A DNA stretch of 64,000 bases from Diprion similis (taxonomy: Eukaryota > Arthropoda > Insecta > Hymenoptera > Diprionidae). The notes under the pieces were generated by a model. It worked only from the letters and a program-made list of their open reading frames with translations. It was not told the DNA's origin and did not search any database. Location of the stretch: assembly GCF_021155765.1 (NCBI RefSeq), contig NC_060113.1, positions 10,803,001 through 10,867,000 of the forward strand. Reading direction: 5' to 3'. Positions 22,161 through 30,650 of the stretch are shown one piece after another; the stretch's first letter is position 1; each line of letters begins with the position of its first letter. The position numbers and the translations under genes are program-made.

Positions 22161-22904
22161 GATATGAAAGTTAGCTTTTCTGGGAATCAACAAATGGCTC
22201 TAGCGCTTTTTGGGTCGAGGTACAAACGAAATCGAAGGTGGTACAAACGAAATCGAAGGTGGTACAAACGGGTACAAACGATCCTGAAGCGATCCCCGTT
22301 GGCACAATTTGATTATCTTCGGAAACCGAAGAGTTAGCTTTTCTGAAAATCAAAAAATGGCTCCACCGTTTTTTGAGTCGAGGTACAAACGAAATCGAAG
22401 GTGGTACAAACGGGTACAAACGATTGTGAAGCGATTCTCGTTGGCAGAATTTGATTATCTTTGAAAACCGAAGAGTTAGCTTTTCTAAAAATCAAAAAAA
22501 TGGCTCTAGCGTTTTTTGGGTCGAGGTACAAACGAAAAAAAAGATAGTACAAACGGGTACAAACGATCCTCAACCGATCTCCGTTGGCAGAATTTGATTA
22601 TCTTCGGAAACCGAAGAGTTAGCTTTTCTGAAAGTCAAAAAATGGCTCTAGCGTTTTTTGGGTCGAGGTACAAACGAAATTGAAGGTGGTACAAACGGGT
22701 ACAAACGATTCTGAAGCGATCCCCGTTGGAAAAAACGAAATTATCGAGAGTGAGGTGCGGTTCATTTTTTGAAAACGCTATATCTTTTTTCCCTTTGAGG
22801 TACAAACGAAAAACAAACAGGTACGAACAAGTACAAACGAAGCACAATCGATCTCAATTTACGAAAAAAAAAATCGCAAAGTGGGGTGCCAGGTTCATAT
22901 AGGT
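22112..22904 (+). repeat. Right TIR of Foldback-like element
   Basis: Inverse of 14432-15060, with one or two extra ~143-bp units. It ends ggttcatataggt at 22904, followed by the 9-mer aaattattg and the rest of the Gypsy A LTR. Confidence 0.88.
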
Positions 22905-22913
22905 AAATTATTG

Positions 22914-22979
22914 ATTCCGTTAACTAAGCTCACGTATCCACATTTTATTTGAAACGCGAGTCCGTTTCACTGGTGTCAG
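22914..22979 (+). repeat. Left LTR of Gypsy A, second part
   Basis: Continues the LTR begun at 14210 and ends ...gcgagtccgtttca. The next bases, ctggtgtcagaatcggga, recur after the LTR that ends at 25439 and are therefore the likely primer binding site and leader of this family. Confidence 0.85.
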
Positions 22980-23021
22980 AATCGGGATTTCAAGCTTTTC
23001 TTTCGTAAATCAATTCAGTGC

Positions 23022-25156
23022 GTGATTATAATGAGTACCAGCAGAGTAACTCGTTATCGTCGCCGGGAAAGCTGCGGAGACAATCCTCCTTTGAGTGATT
23101 CCCAGCGAGCTCCTGAACCGACTTCAGCGCCGTGTGAGAGCCCGGTCACTCAAACTGATCTGATGAAAATCATTTATCATCAGCAAGAGGCTGCCGCTCT
23201 TCACCAACAGGCTGCTGCCCAACAACTACAGACTGCTGCCCAACAACATCAGCAGCTTCTCCAAATCCTCCCGGAACAGCAAGAACAGAAAACGCGGCCA
23301 GACACCCAGTTCCACGAGCTGTTGCGAGCCACCGTTTCAGCCCTTCAGTAGGCGAGACAGACAAACGGCCCTGGAGCTCCGACCGCCTTTGCCCGACCTA
23401 CTCCTGTTCCTTCCCCGCGTTCTTTTCACCCAGAACCTAACCCAGAACCAAGGTCTGTCCATTTTTCTCATAGAGATGCGAAATTATCTCCAATAGCTAG
23501 ACGAAGAATTCTAGAGGAAGTCACTTTTCCTGTGCCTTCCCCTCGTCCTGTAGCCCCACAAATAAACTTAGACGACTCTTTTCTGAGCGGTCCTGGATAT
23601 CATCACGAGACTATTCCAAACCCTGTTAAAGAAATGTCACATTTCTCGACTTCTAGGCCTTCTGCTCCAATTAAACCACCCACCTTTGACGGTCAAATTT
23701 CTTGGACTGATTTTGAAAACCATTTTTTAGCAGCAGCAAATCATAATCTTTGGGACTCGACTGCAAAAGCAAATAATTTAGCTGTCAGTTTACGAGGTCC
23801 CGCAGTTTCAGTCTTGTCAACTCTTTCTCCTTCTGAGAGATTAAACTACCACAAATTGGGCTCAGCTCTCAGGTTGAGATTTGGTAGTGAGCATTCTAAG
23901 AAGCTCTATTTAACCCAACTACAAAACAGACGACAAAGACGAGACGAAGACTTGGCTACACTTGGCCAAGATTTCGAAAGTTGAGCTCGAACGGCTATCC
24001 CAGATGGAGATACCTTAAGAAATTTCATAGCAGTCGAAGCTTTTGTTAAAGCCATAAATGTCCCTGAAGTTAAGGCCCCGCTGACCTGGCATGTCATATA
24101 TATATTTCGTGACGTCAGAAGCAGGAAAATTGGGTGAAACGCCATTACGAATCCTGCGAGAACGGAAGCACGAATTTTACTCGAGAAATTTTTGAATTGA
24201 AGCTTGAATAAAAGTGTACGTGGCTAACTCAGTCATTGGTCCTGCAAATCGCTGATAATGATTATAATAAAGAATAATGAAGTGAACAAAATCACGCCAA
24301 AACAAACATGGCCGATCGGAGCTACTGCATGTTGAATATTCACTGATTGCACTGTTTCACAATTTCTTTCACCCTCGCCAGACAGTTAGCCACGTACAAA
24401 AGCACTTACTTTATTCGGGAAAACTTATACTATCAGTTATTTTTTTGTGAATATGGCACGATTCGTAACGGCGTTTTTCATGTGACAGCAGCCCGTTTAT
24501 GGTCCACAAGAAGTATGTTCCGATCTGTAACTGACATCATTGGTTGGATCTAACAGAACAAGCCAATGAAATCAGCGGCCTTAGTTCACCGTTCAACGTT
24601 CAGAGGTGCTGCACGTATTTATGACGTCACGATTTAATATTTTCAAGTCAGGTCAGCGGCGCCTTAAATTAGCTGTCAGCACTTCAGGCGTTTCTACTCT
24701 TAGAGAAGCTATAATTAAAGCTCTTGAAATCGAAGCTTTAGGAAAACAATATCTAGGTGTAGCCAAAGTCGGACAAGTTGAAGTCATCGAAAACACCTTG
24801 ACCGAACAGACACAAAAAAGCTCAGGAAAGACTAGACAAGGTAGTCAAAAGAATAATCAAAATTTCAGAAATTACAACAAAAATAGTCGTGGCTCTTCTC
24901 GGCAACAAGGCGGAAAATCTGAATACGCTAAAGAAAGTGTAGATAATAGGTCCGCTCTTACTTGCTTATTTTGTAGAAGAAAAGGCCACGATGCCAATCA
25001 TTGTTTCGCGTTAAAACGCAAAGCACAGGATCCGCCGAAAAATTCGGATTCAGATACTCAAAATTGGCGAAATCAAAGGATAGCCAGGGAAGATAATCCT
25101 CAGGCAGGTACTTCGACGAATACTACAAAAAACTACTACGTAGTAGTAGTGTAGGG
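23022..25156 (+). pseudogene. Gypsy A Gag (two stops and an insertion)
   Basis: One frame runs from MSTSRVTRYRRRES through a Gln-rich stretch (residues about 50-95), a stop TAG at 23349, on to a Gag core (PPTFDGQISWTDFENHFLAAA; length of the region about 150 residues), a stop TGA at 23982, then a small element at about 24076-24660. After it the same frame resumes with RLKLAVSTSG and ends with a CCHC knuckle CLFCRRKGHDANHC and a tail at 25154. Immediately after comes an LTR, so this copy has no pol: it looks like an internally deleted LTR-gag-LTR derivative. Function is particle formation and RNA binding in the intact element. Confidence 0.85.
24076..24660. mobile_element. Small TIR element inserted in gag
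   Basis: Inside the gag frame about 585 bp appear with imperfect inverted ends: CCGCTGACCTG...TTCGTGACGTCA near 24078-24117 and, inverted, TGACGTCACGAT...CAGGTCAGCGG near 24622-24659. No coding frame of note is inside. The target duplication is not certain, because the junction words (gttaaggcc and gcgcctt) are short. Probably a nonautonomous DNA transposon. Confidence 0.65.
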
Positions 25157-25161
25157 AGTAA

Positions 25162-25486
25162 TGTTACAAAGGGTAAAATCACCCGTTTTATCCCCCTTTC
25201 AAATGATCTAGTAGTCAGCTTGTGACGCAAGAAGTATAAGCGTTCTCATGTTATCAAATGAAAAGGGTTGCTGCATCAACCGATACTATTGTAAAAACAG
25301 TCCTGTTTCAGATTTAAAACGAGAAACACCTATTGCCATTAAAGCAATTTTCCTTCGAATATTTTACATAACGCCTTTTATTGATTCTGTCAACTAAGCT
25401 CACGTACCCACATTTTATTTGAAACGCGAGTCTGTTCCACTGGTGTCAGAATCGAGATTAAGAGCTTTTCTTTCGTGAATCAAAAA
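25162..25486 (+). repeat. Gypsy A LTR followed by its leader
   Basis: LTR from TGTTACAAAGGG (25162) to ...gtctgttcca (25439), then ctggtgtcagaatcgagatt, the same leader as after the left LTR. So this is both the right LTR of the gag-only copy and the left LTR of another copy, whose internal part breaks off at about 25486. Confidence 0.85.
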
Positions 25487-25702
25487 AAGGCGTTATGTAG
25501 AATATTTGGAGGAAAATTGCTTCAATGGTAATAGGTGTTTCTCGTTTTAAGTCTGAAACAGGACTGTTTTTACAATAATATCGGTTGATGCAGCAACCCT
25601 CTTCATTTGATAACACGAGAACGCTTATACTTCTTGCGTCACAAGTCGACTACTAGATTATTCGGAAGGGGGATAAAACGGGTGATTTTACCCTTTGTAA
25701 CA
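25487..25702 (-). repeat. Gypsy A LTR, inverted and 3'-truncated
   Basis: Minus-strand LTR starting at 25702. It lacks the last ~70 bp of the LTR and joins directly to the leader of the forward LTR, forming a head-to-head LTR palindrome. It is the downstream LTR of the minus-strand pol copy. Confidence 0.8.
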
Positions 25703-26640
25703 CTACTCCCCCTTGAGGAGAAGAGTCGTCCCGACTCGTACAAATTTAAACAATAGTGATCCTGATCTAACAGACGGTGCTTGAAGGTGAGTCGGAGCTG
25801 TGGCTCTAAAAATTCAAAGACTCCCTTTCTACTATCTGGCATTTGCCCACAGTCTCAAGGTAAACCACAGAAAACCTTGAGCACATAGTCGAGCACTAAA
25901 CTGAACTCTTAAAATCTTATGTGCCGTGTTTTCACAAAGGTCAGTGTAAAAGTGTGTAGTGTACAGCTTCATGTAAAATCCAAAGGAGCGACCAGTTCCC
26001 AAATTTCGGAATCCAGGAAAATCCAAATTGGGTTGGCCAAAATGAATCGGCTTGAAGGACCACGGGGATAGAGGAGAGGTTCAGGCGGGACTCCAAAATC
26101 GGCGGTAGCCTTAGAAAGTTTTTGGGGCCTCTTCTTAACCTTCGGGAACGAGGGAGAGGAAAGGAGGCGGACTGGTCTTTAATTCTTCCGGAAACTGCAC
26201 ACCCTAGATTGGGAGGACAGGCGTAAGTGAAGGCAGACCAATCCGAATTCGATAAGCGAATTTGGGAAAAGCACGGATCGTGTAGATTTTATTTTCATTT
26301 TAAAAGAGAGAAAATAAACGATCTCATCTGGATTACCGTTGAGTGCTTCTTTAAAATCGGGGCTTTCAGTCATTCTCAAGTTCCAGGAGAAGGTAAAGGA
26401 AAATCGGGTTGTCATAAAACAACCTGAAAAAGTGCTGAAAAAAACCAACACATGGGTTAAAAAAATGTGAAAATCAAATAATCGCTTATCGACCATGAAA
26501 AATAACAATCGTGGCTCTGTTCAAACTACAAAGAAATCAGAGCCAATCCGACACAAAACTCGATTTATGAGAAGAATCTTCTAGAAGAAAACAAAAACTG
26601 ACGCGAGAACAAAAGCTTCTTCAGAACAAAACTTGGATCC
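25703..26640 (-). other. 3' untranslated region of the minus Gypsy A copy
   Basis: No sustained coding frame. The first ~250 bases (cttgaggagaagagtcgtcc...) are the inverse of 40650-40941, and segments around 26520-26600 are the inverse of about 40085-40170, so it is the conserved 3' part of the element. It presumably also holds the promoter of the antisense gene at 26657. Confidence 0.6.
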
Positions 26641-26656
26641 TCCAGTCTGACGAAAA

Positions 26657-27116
26657 ATGTCGGGACACAACTTCATCAATGCTGCTATTTTAGTGAAAAA
26701 GTTTTTAATCTCTGATAATAACGAAATTTCAGCTGAAATAATAGAACGCAAATTTGCAGAAGAATGGGCAAAATTAAAGTGTGGACAACTAAACGCCTTT
26801 CATATACGGAGGGACTGCGGCGTAAGGTGCCGACGCTGTTTACTAAGATAGTAAGTCTTAAAGACAAATTCTCGACAGAATAAGGATTCTTTATCTTTCA
26901 ACACTCCGATTTCTCTTTTTTTTTAGTTTCCATTTCGAAGTCTCGGTGGAAGAAATTAAAGAACTGTGCATACACATCACATTTGGAGGAGTTGGACCCC
27001 AATGTATTGATTGTAATGATGAATTGATAACTTTGGAAAGAAATACTGAAATTTGCGAATCTTGTGAGGAAGTGAAAGATTCAATAAGAAAGATTATGGA
27101 AATATCCCATATTTGA
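26657..27116 (+). CDS. Two-exon CxxC zinc-ribbon protein, antisense within Gypsy A
   Basis: Exon 1 (26657-26850, 194 nt) and exon 2 (26927-27116, 190 nt) are joined by a 76-nt intron with gtaagt at the donor and ctttttttttag at the acceptor; the splice is phase 2 and the product is 127 residues. Cysteine pairs are CRRC just before the splice, then CIDC and CESC, 13 residues apart: probably two zinc-binding sites. The middle has FAEEWAKLKCG. It lies opposite to the retrotransposon sense strand, so its intron would not be spliced from the genomic RNA of the element. Homologues are at 48363-48815 (Polinton), 33965-39990 (broken) and, more distantly, 60800-61141. Function unknown; the composition suggests nucleic acid or protein binding. 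Confidence 0.8.
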
Positions 27117-27163
27117 AAGGGACTTTCAATAAAATTAAATTTCATGTGTTCTTTGTTGTTGAG

Positions 27164-27845
27164 TTAACTAGTAGAGATGAAGAGTAGTCTTTCTGCAAAG
27201 TCTAAATAGATCTGTTCAGCCATATTCTCTGCATCGATAACTATCACGGGGGCAGGTGGGGAAGAAAAAATGCCTCTAACTAACCAATCTTCGTGAACTT
27301 CATGAATAGTTCTAAGCAGTTGCAGAGGAATCTCTGATTCTTCCTTGCGTGCACGAGAATGGATCCGAACAAAAGAGGTTTCTGGGGAAACTCGCAAATA
27401 AACTATTAGATCTACTCCGAGTTCGAACGCTTGAATAAGAAGAGCAGAATTTTTTCTGAGTAAATGAGCCTCGAAATCTCGAAAATTTCCTGACCTACGA
27501 TGAGTCTCGACAAAACAATCGCCGCTGAACATCGACCTCTCCATAATTTTGACAGGCCGAGAGGTTAAAAGAAGATGTCTATCGTACATAATCTGTTAAG
27601 CGTAATGCTGAAACTGGTAGCAGTATCTATCCGGGTCTTCATACATCAACTGTCGTAAGTTGACTCCGGCAACATCACGGTACTGATCGAGGGGTTCTAA
27701 CAGGGTGCAAACCCGATGGTCCGACAAGAATCTCTTAGTAAAGGTTGTCTTCCCGCATCCGATGTTTCCTTCGACGATGATAGAAAGTGGCTTCTTCGTA
27801 TGGAGTGAAATTCCGAAGGGAAGGTTATGTTCCCAATTAATTAAA
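27164..27845 (-). pseudogene. Captured deoxynucleoside kinase in Gypsy A (one stop)
   Basis: Minus-strand frame of about 227 residues, the normal length of insect-type deoxynucleoside kinases. It contains the P-loop EGNIGCGKTTF (27743-27775), then LLEPLDQYRDVAGVNLRQLM and YQFQHYA, a TAA at 27596-27598, then PVKIMERSMFSGDCFVE (the ERS motif), and a LID region SRARKEESEIPL followed by HEVHEDWLV. These enzymes phosphorylate deoxynucleosides to supply dNTPs. There is no in-frame Met before the P-loop and the TAG upstream separates it from integrase, so it may be expressed by frameshift, splicing or as a separate unit. It sits right after integrase. Identification rests on several ordered motifs, so I am confident of the family; the stop makes this copy inactive. 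Confidence 0.88.
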
Positions 27846-27876
27846 GGCTAGAAGACAGGAAGACTTGAAGTTCGTG

Positions 27877-30543
27877 TTACTTTTCTGAGGACTGATTCGC
27901 AGGTGATCTAACCTGGGAGGATGTTCCAGGTCCGGGTAATTCCGTTCGAGTTCGTTCTTCGAATGGAGCTAGACTGTCCGGGTGCACTACCTTTTCTCTG
28001 GAGTGAGGCGTTTTTCGGATCCTGTAAACGACATCGTCGATCCGGTCAACTATTTTATATGGACCTTCCCAGTTCCGTTGGAGTTTCGGACATCTTCCTT
28101 TCTGTCTTCTAGGTTGGAAAAGCCAGACAGAATCTCCGGGATTAAATTTTAAATCACTAGCTCGTATATTGTAGCGAGCTTCCAATTTATCCGAAGCCAT
28201 GGAAATTCTTTTCCTTGCAAAATTATGAATTTCTTCTAGGTGCCGTTGTAAATCAGAGGCATAATCTATTTGGGGTTGTGTTTGCACGGAAACAGGGCCT
28301 TTCTCTAAATCTGACGGGAGTCGAAGATTTCTGCCCGTGAGCATACAAGCGGGCGTCTGTTTTGTCGTCTCGTGAATCGCAGACCTATAACATAAGAGGA
28401 AAAAGGGAATCCAGGTGTCCCAATCTCTCTGATTCTGTTCTACGAAGGACGACAAATATTAGAGCAAAGTTCTATTCAGATGTTCTATCATGCTGTCAGA
28501 CTGAGGATGGAGGAGAGTAGTACGAGTTTTTCTAACCCCTAAAATTTGAGTAACATCTTTCATTGAGCTTGACTCAAAATTTCGGCCCTGATCGGTGTGT
28601 ACTTCTAGAGGAACTCCGTGCCTACAGATATACTCTTTAACGAACGCCTGAGCTACAGTAGAGGCTTCCTGACTGGCGAGTGGAATTACTTCGGGCCACT
28701 TGGTGAAATAATTAGCGATGACTAAAGCGTATTTATTCCAGCTGTGGGTTATAGGAAGAGGACCGAGGATATCCATTGCTACCCTCTCGAAAGGAGCTCC
28801 CACGTTGTAAACTTGGAGAGAGCTTTGTCCTTTATCTCAAGATCCTTTCTCTGACGTGCAGACTTGACATCTTCGACACCAGTCTTCTACTTCAGCACGA
28901 CAACGTGGCCAAAAATAACGATCGCGTATCCTGCCTCAAGTTTTATTCGAGGCAAAGTGTCCACCTGCAGGAGAATCATGGTAAAGAGCAAGAATCTCTG
29001 GAACTCGATTTCTGGGAACCAAAAGTTGCCACTTGATCCCTTCTAAGTCCGCGGATTCCCATTTGCGGTATAATATTCCGTCTATCAAAAAAATAGAGTC
29101 CCATTGAGCCCAGTAAATTTTGACGTCAGACTCAGCTGAGGATATTTCTTGCCAGTCCGGGCGAGTTTCCGCTTCTTTCCAAGATTTCACTTGAGACAGA
29201 GTAGAATCTTCATGTTGAGATCTTTTGCAATCTTGAAGGTTTTCTCCAAGAGAAATCTTTCGTATTGTAGGAGGAGAATCTCTGTATTTTTCAAGGCGAG
29301 TACATTGCCTACAATCTGTTATTTCTTCGCAGGGCCTTCGAGAAAGAACGTCAGCGTTTCCATGTTGTAAACCTGCTCGATGACGAATTTCGAAATCGTC
29401 CTGTCCGAGCCTCTCTATCCACCTAGCTATCTGACCCTCGGGGGATTTAAACGAAAGTAACCACCTCAAAGAAGCATGGTCTCTTCTAATCAAGAATTTC
29501 CTCCCGTACAAGTGATGATGAAAGTGGACCACGGTTTTAACAACGGTTGAGAGCTCACGACGGGTAGCGCAATAATTCCTCTCAGTCTCACTAAGAACTC
29601 TGCTGTAATAGCTAATCACTCTCTCTTGACCTTCCTGTATCTGTGACAAGACTTCGCCTATCCCTGACAAAGAGGCGTCTGTATCTTAAATAAAAGGAAG
29701 TTCGACTTCTGGATAGGCTAAAATCGGGGACGAAGTAAGATTTTCTCTCAATTTCTTGAAGGCTTCTTCACATTCCGGAGTCCAGTCGAATGGAATCTTG
29801 ATTCCTGTGAGACGATGCAGGGGCTTGGCTATCGTGGCGAAACCTTTTACGAATCTTCTGTAATAGGTGCAGAGACCCAAAAAGCTCTGAATCTGTTCTT
29901 TGTTTGTCGGTGTCCGCCAAGCAGAGACCTTCTCGATCTTGGAGGGATCGGTCCTCACTCCTTCAGCGGAGACGATGTGGCCGAGAAAGCTGACTTCTCT
30001 CTGGAACAGATGGCATTTCTTTGGACTCATCTTTAGGCCTGCTTGTTTTAACCTGGAGAAGACTTGTTCGAGGTGGTCCACTTCTTCTTCAAAGTCCTTC
30101 CCGAAAACGATTATGTCGTCCAAATAAACGAGGCAAATTTTCCCAGTGATTCCTTTGAGAACAGTCTCCATCATCCGTTCAAAGGTAGCCGGGGCATTAC
30201 TTAAGCCAAAAGGCATTACCTTAAATTGCCATAATACTCCTAGTCCTGTGACGAAAGCTGTCTTTTCCTTGTCCAGGGGATCCATCTTGACCTGCCAGTA
30301 ACCGCTCTGAAGATCAATGGTACTGAACCCGCTTGCGCCAGCAATCAGATCGAGTGTTTCGTCGATTCTGGGGAAAAGATAGGAGTCCTTCTTGGTGATG
30401 TCGTTCAGCTTCCTGTAGTCTATGCAAAATCGCTTGGAGCCGTCCTTTTTGTTGACCAGGACGATCGGAGAAGCCCAGGGGCTGGAAAAAGGCTTGATTA
30501 CGTCGTTGGTCAGCATATCTTCAACGAGTTTCTTCACCTCCAC
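27877..30543 (-). pseudogene. Gypsy A Pol: RT, RNase H, integrase (minus copy)
   Basis: RT (30543-29686) is open through SKRFCIDYRKLND, FGLSNAPATFERMM and the catalytic LVYLDDIIVFG, to a TAA at 29686. RNase H (29670-28936) includes YSRVLSETERNYCATRREL, then stops. Integrase follows from about 28935: WCRRCQVC of the zinc finger, MDILGPL (first Asp), HTDQGRNFES (second Asp), LHPQSDSMIEHLN (Glu), with a TGA at about 28934, one at about 28838, and a TAA at 28457. The C-terminal domain (28455-27877) has GDSVWLFQPRRQKG. Four stops, all point changes relative to the plus copy, disable it. The RT palm is intact here, unlike in the plus copy. Confidence 0.92.
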
Positions 30544-30650
30544 TAAAAAACTAGATACAGATGATTTGGGGGGCGAAAATCATCGCAGGTTGTGAGAGTA
30601 GAAAGCCCTTTTGCAACTCAGTTCTTATTGAGGAGTTTAAGACGGTCTGG
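30544..30650. other. Head-to-head junction of two Gypsy A copies
   Basis: The minus copy (RT 5' end) and the plus copy (protease) meet here. A short unique stretch with no domain lies between; no target duplication or LTR is seen, so this is a rearrangement rather than a clean insertion. Confidence 0.6.

Larger units (their letters stand above)
14432..22904 (+). mobile_element. Foldback/NOF-like MULE transposon with long tandem-repeat TIRs
   Basis: The ends are inverted repeats, ACCTGTGTGAACCTGGCACC on the left and the same, with two differences, inverted at 22885-22904. The TIRs are long (14432-15060 and 22112-22904) and are built from tandem repeats of about 143 bp, the hallmark of Foldback elements. 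Flanking 9-mers are cttttattg and aaattattg, six of nine matching, consistent with an old 9-bp duplication. Inside are a MULE-type transposase (15561-17473) and a second protein (17503-21653) ending in a ubiquitin-protease-like fold. A TA-target transposon (18244-20937) is inserted in the second gene. The insertion site lies in the LTR of Gypsy A. Confidence 0.88.
25703..30543 (-). mobile_element. Gypsy A element, minus-strand copy (pol, dNK, antisense gene, 3' UTR)
   Basis: Reading 30543 down to 25703: reverse transcriptase, RNase H, integrase, deoxynucleoside kinase, then an antisense two-exon gene, a 3' untranslated region and the polypurine tract before the LTR at 25702. The same order is found in the plus copy (30620-41219), so the layout is a family property. 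The gag and protease ends are lost at the head-to-head junction near 30550. Confidence 0.88.

Noticed and set aside
23170-23364. Gln/Ala/Gly-rich minus-strand frame
   Set aside because: Shadow of the Gln-rich stretch in gag on the plus strand.
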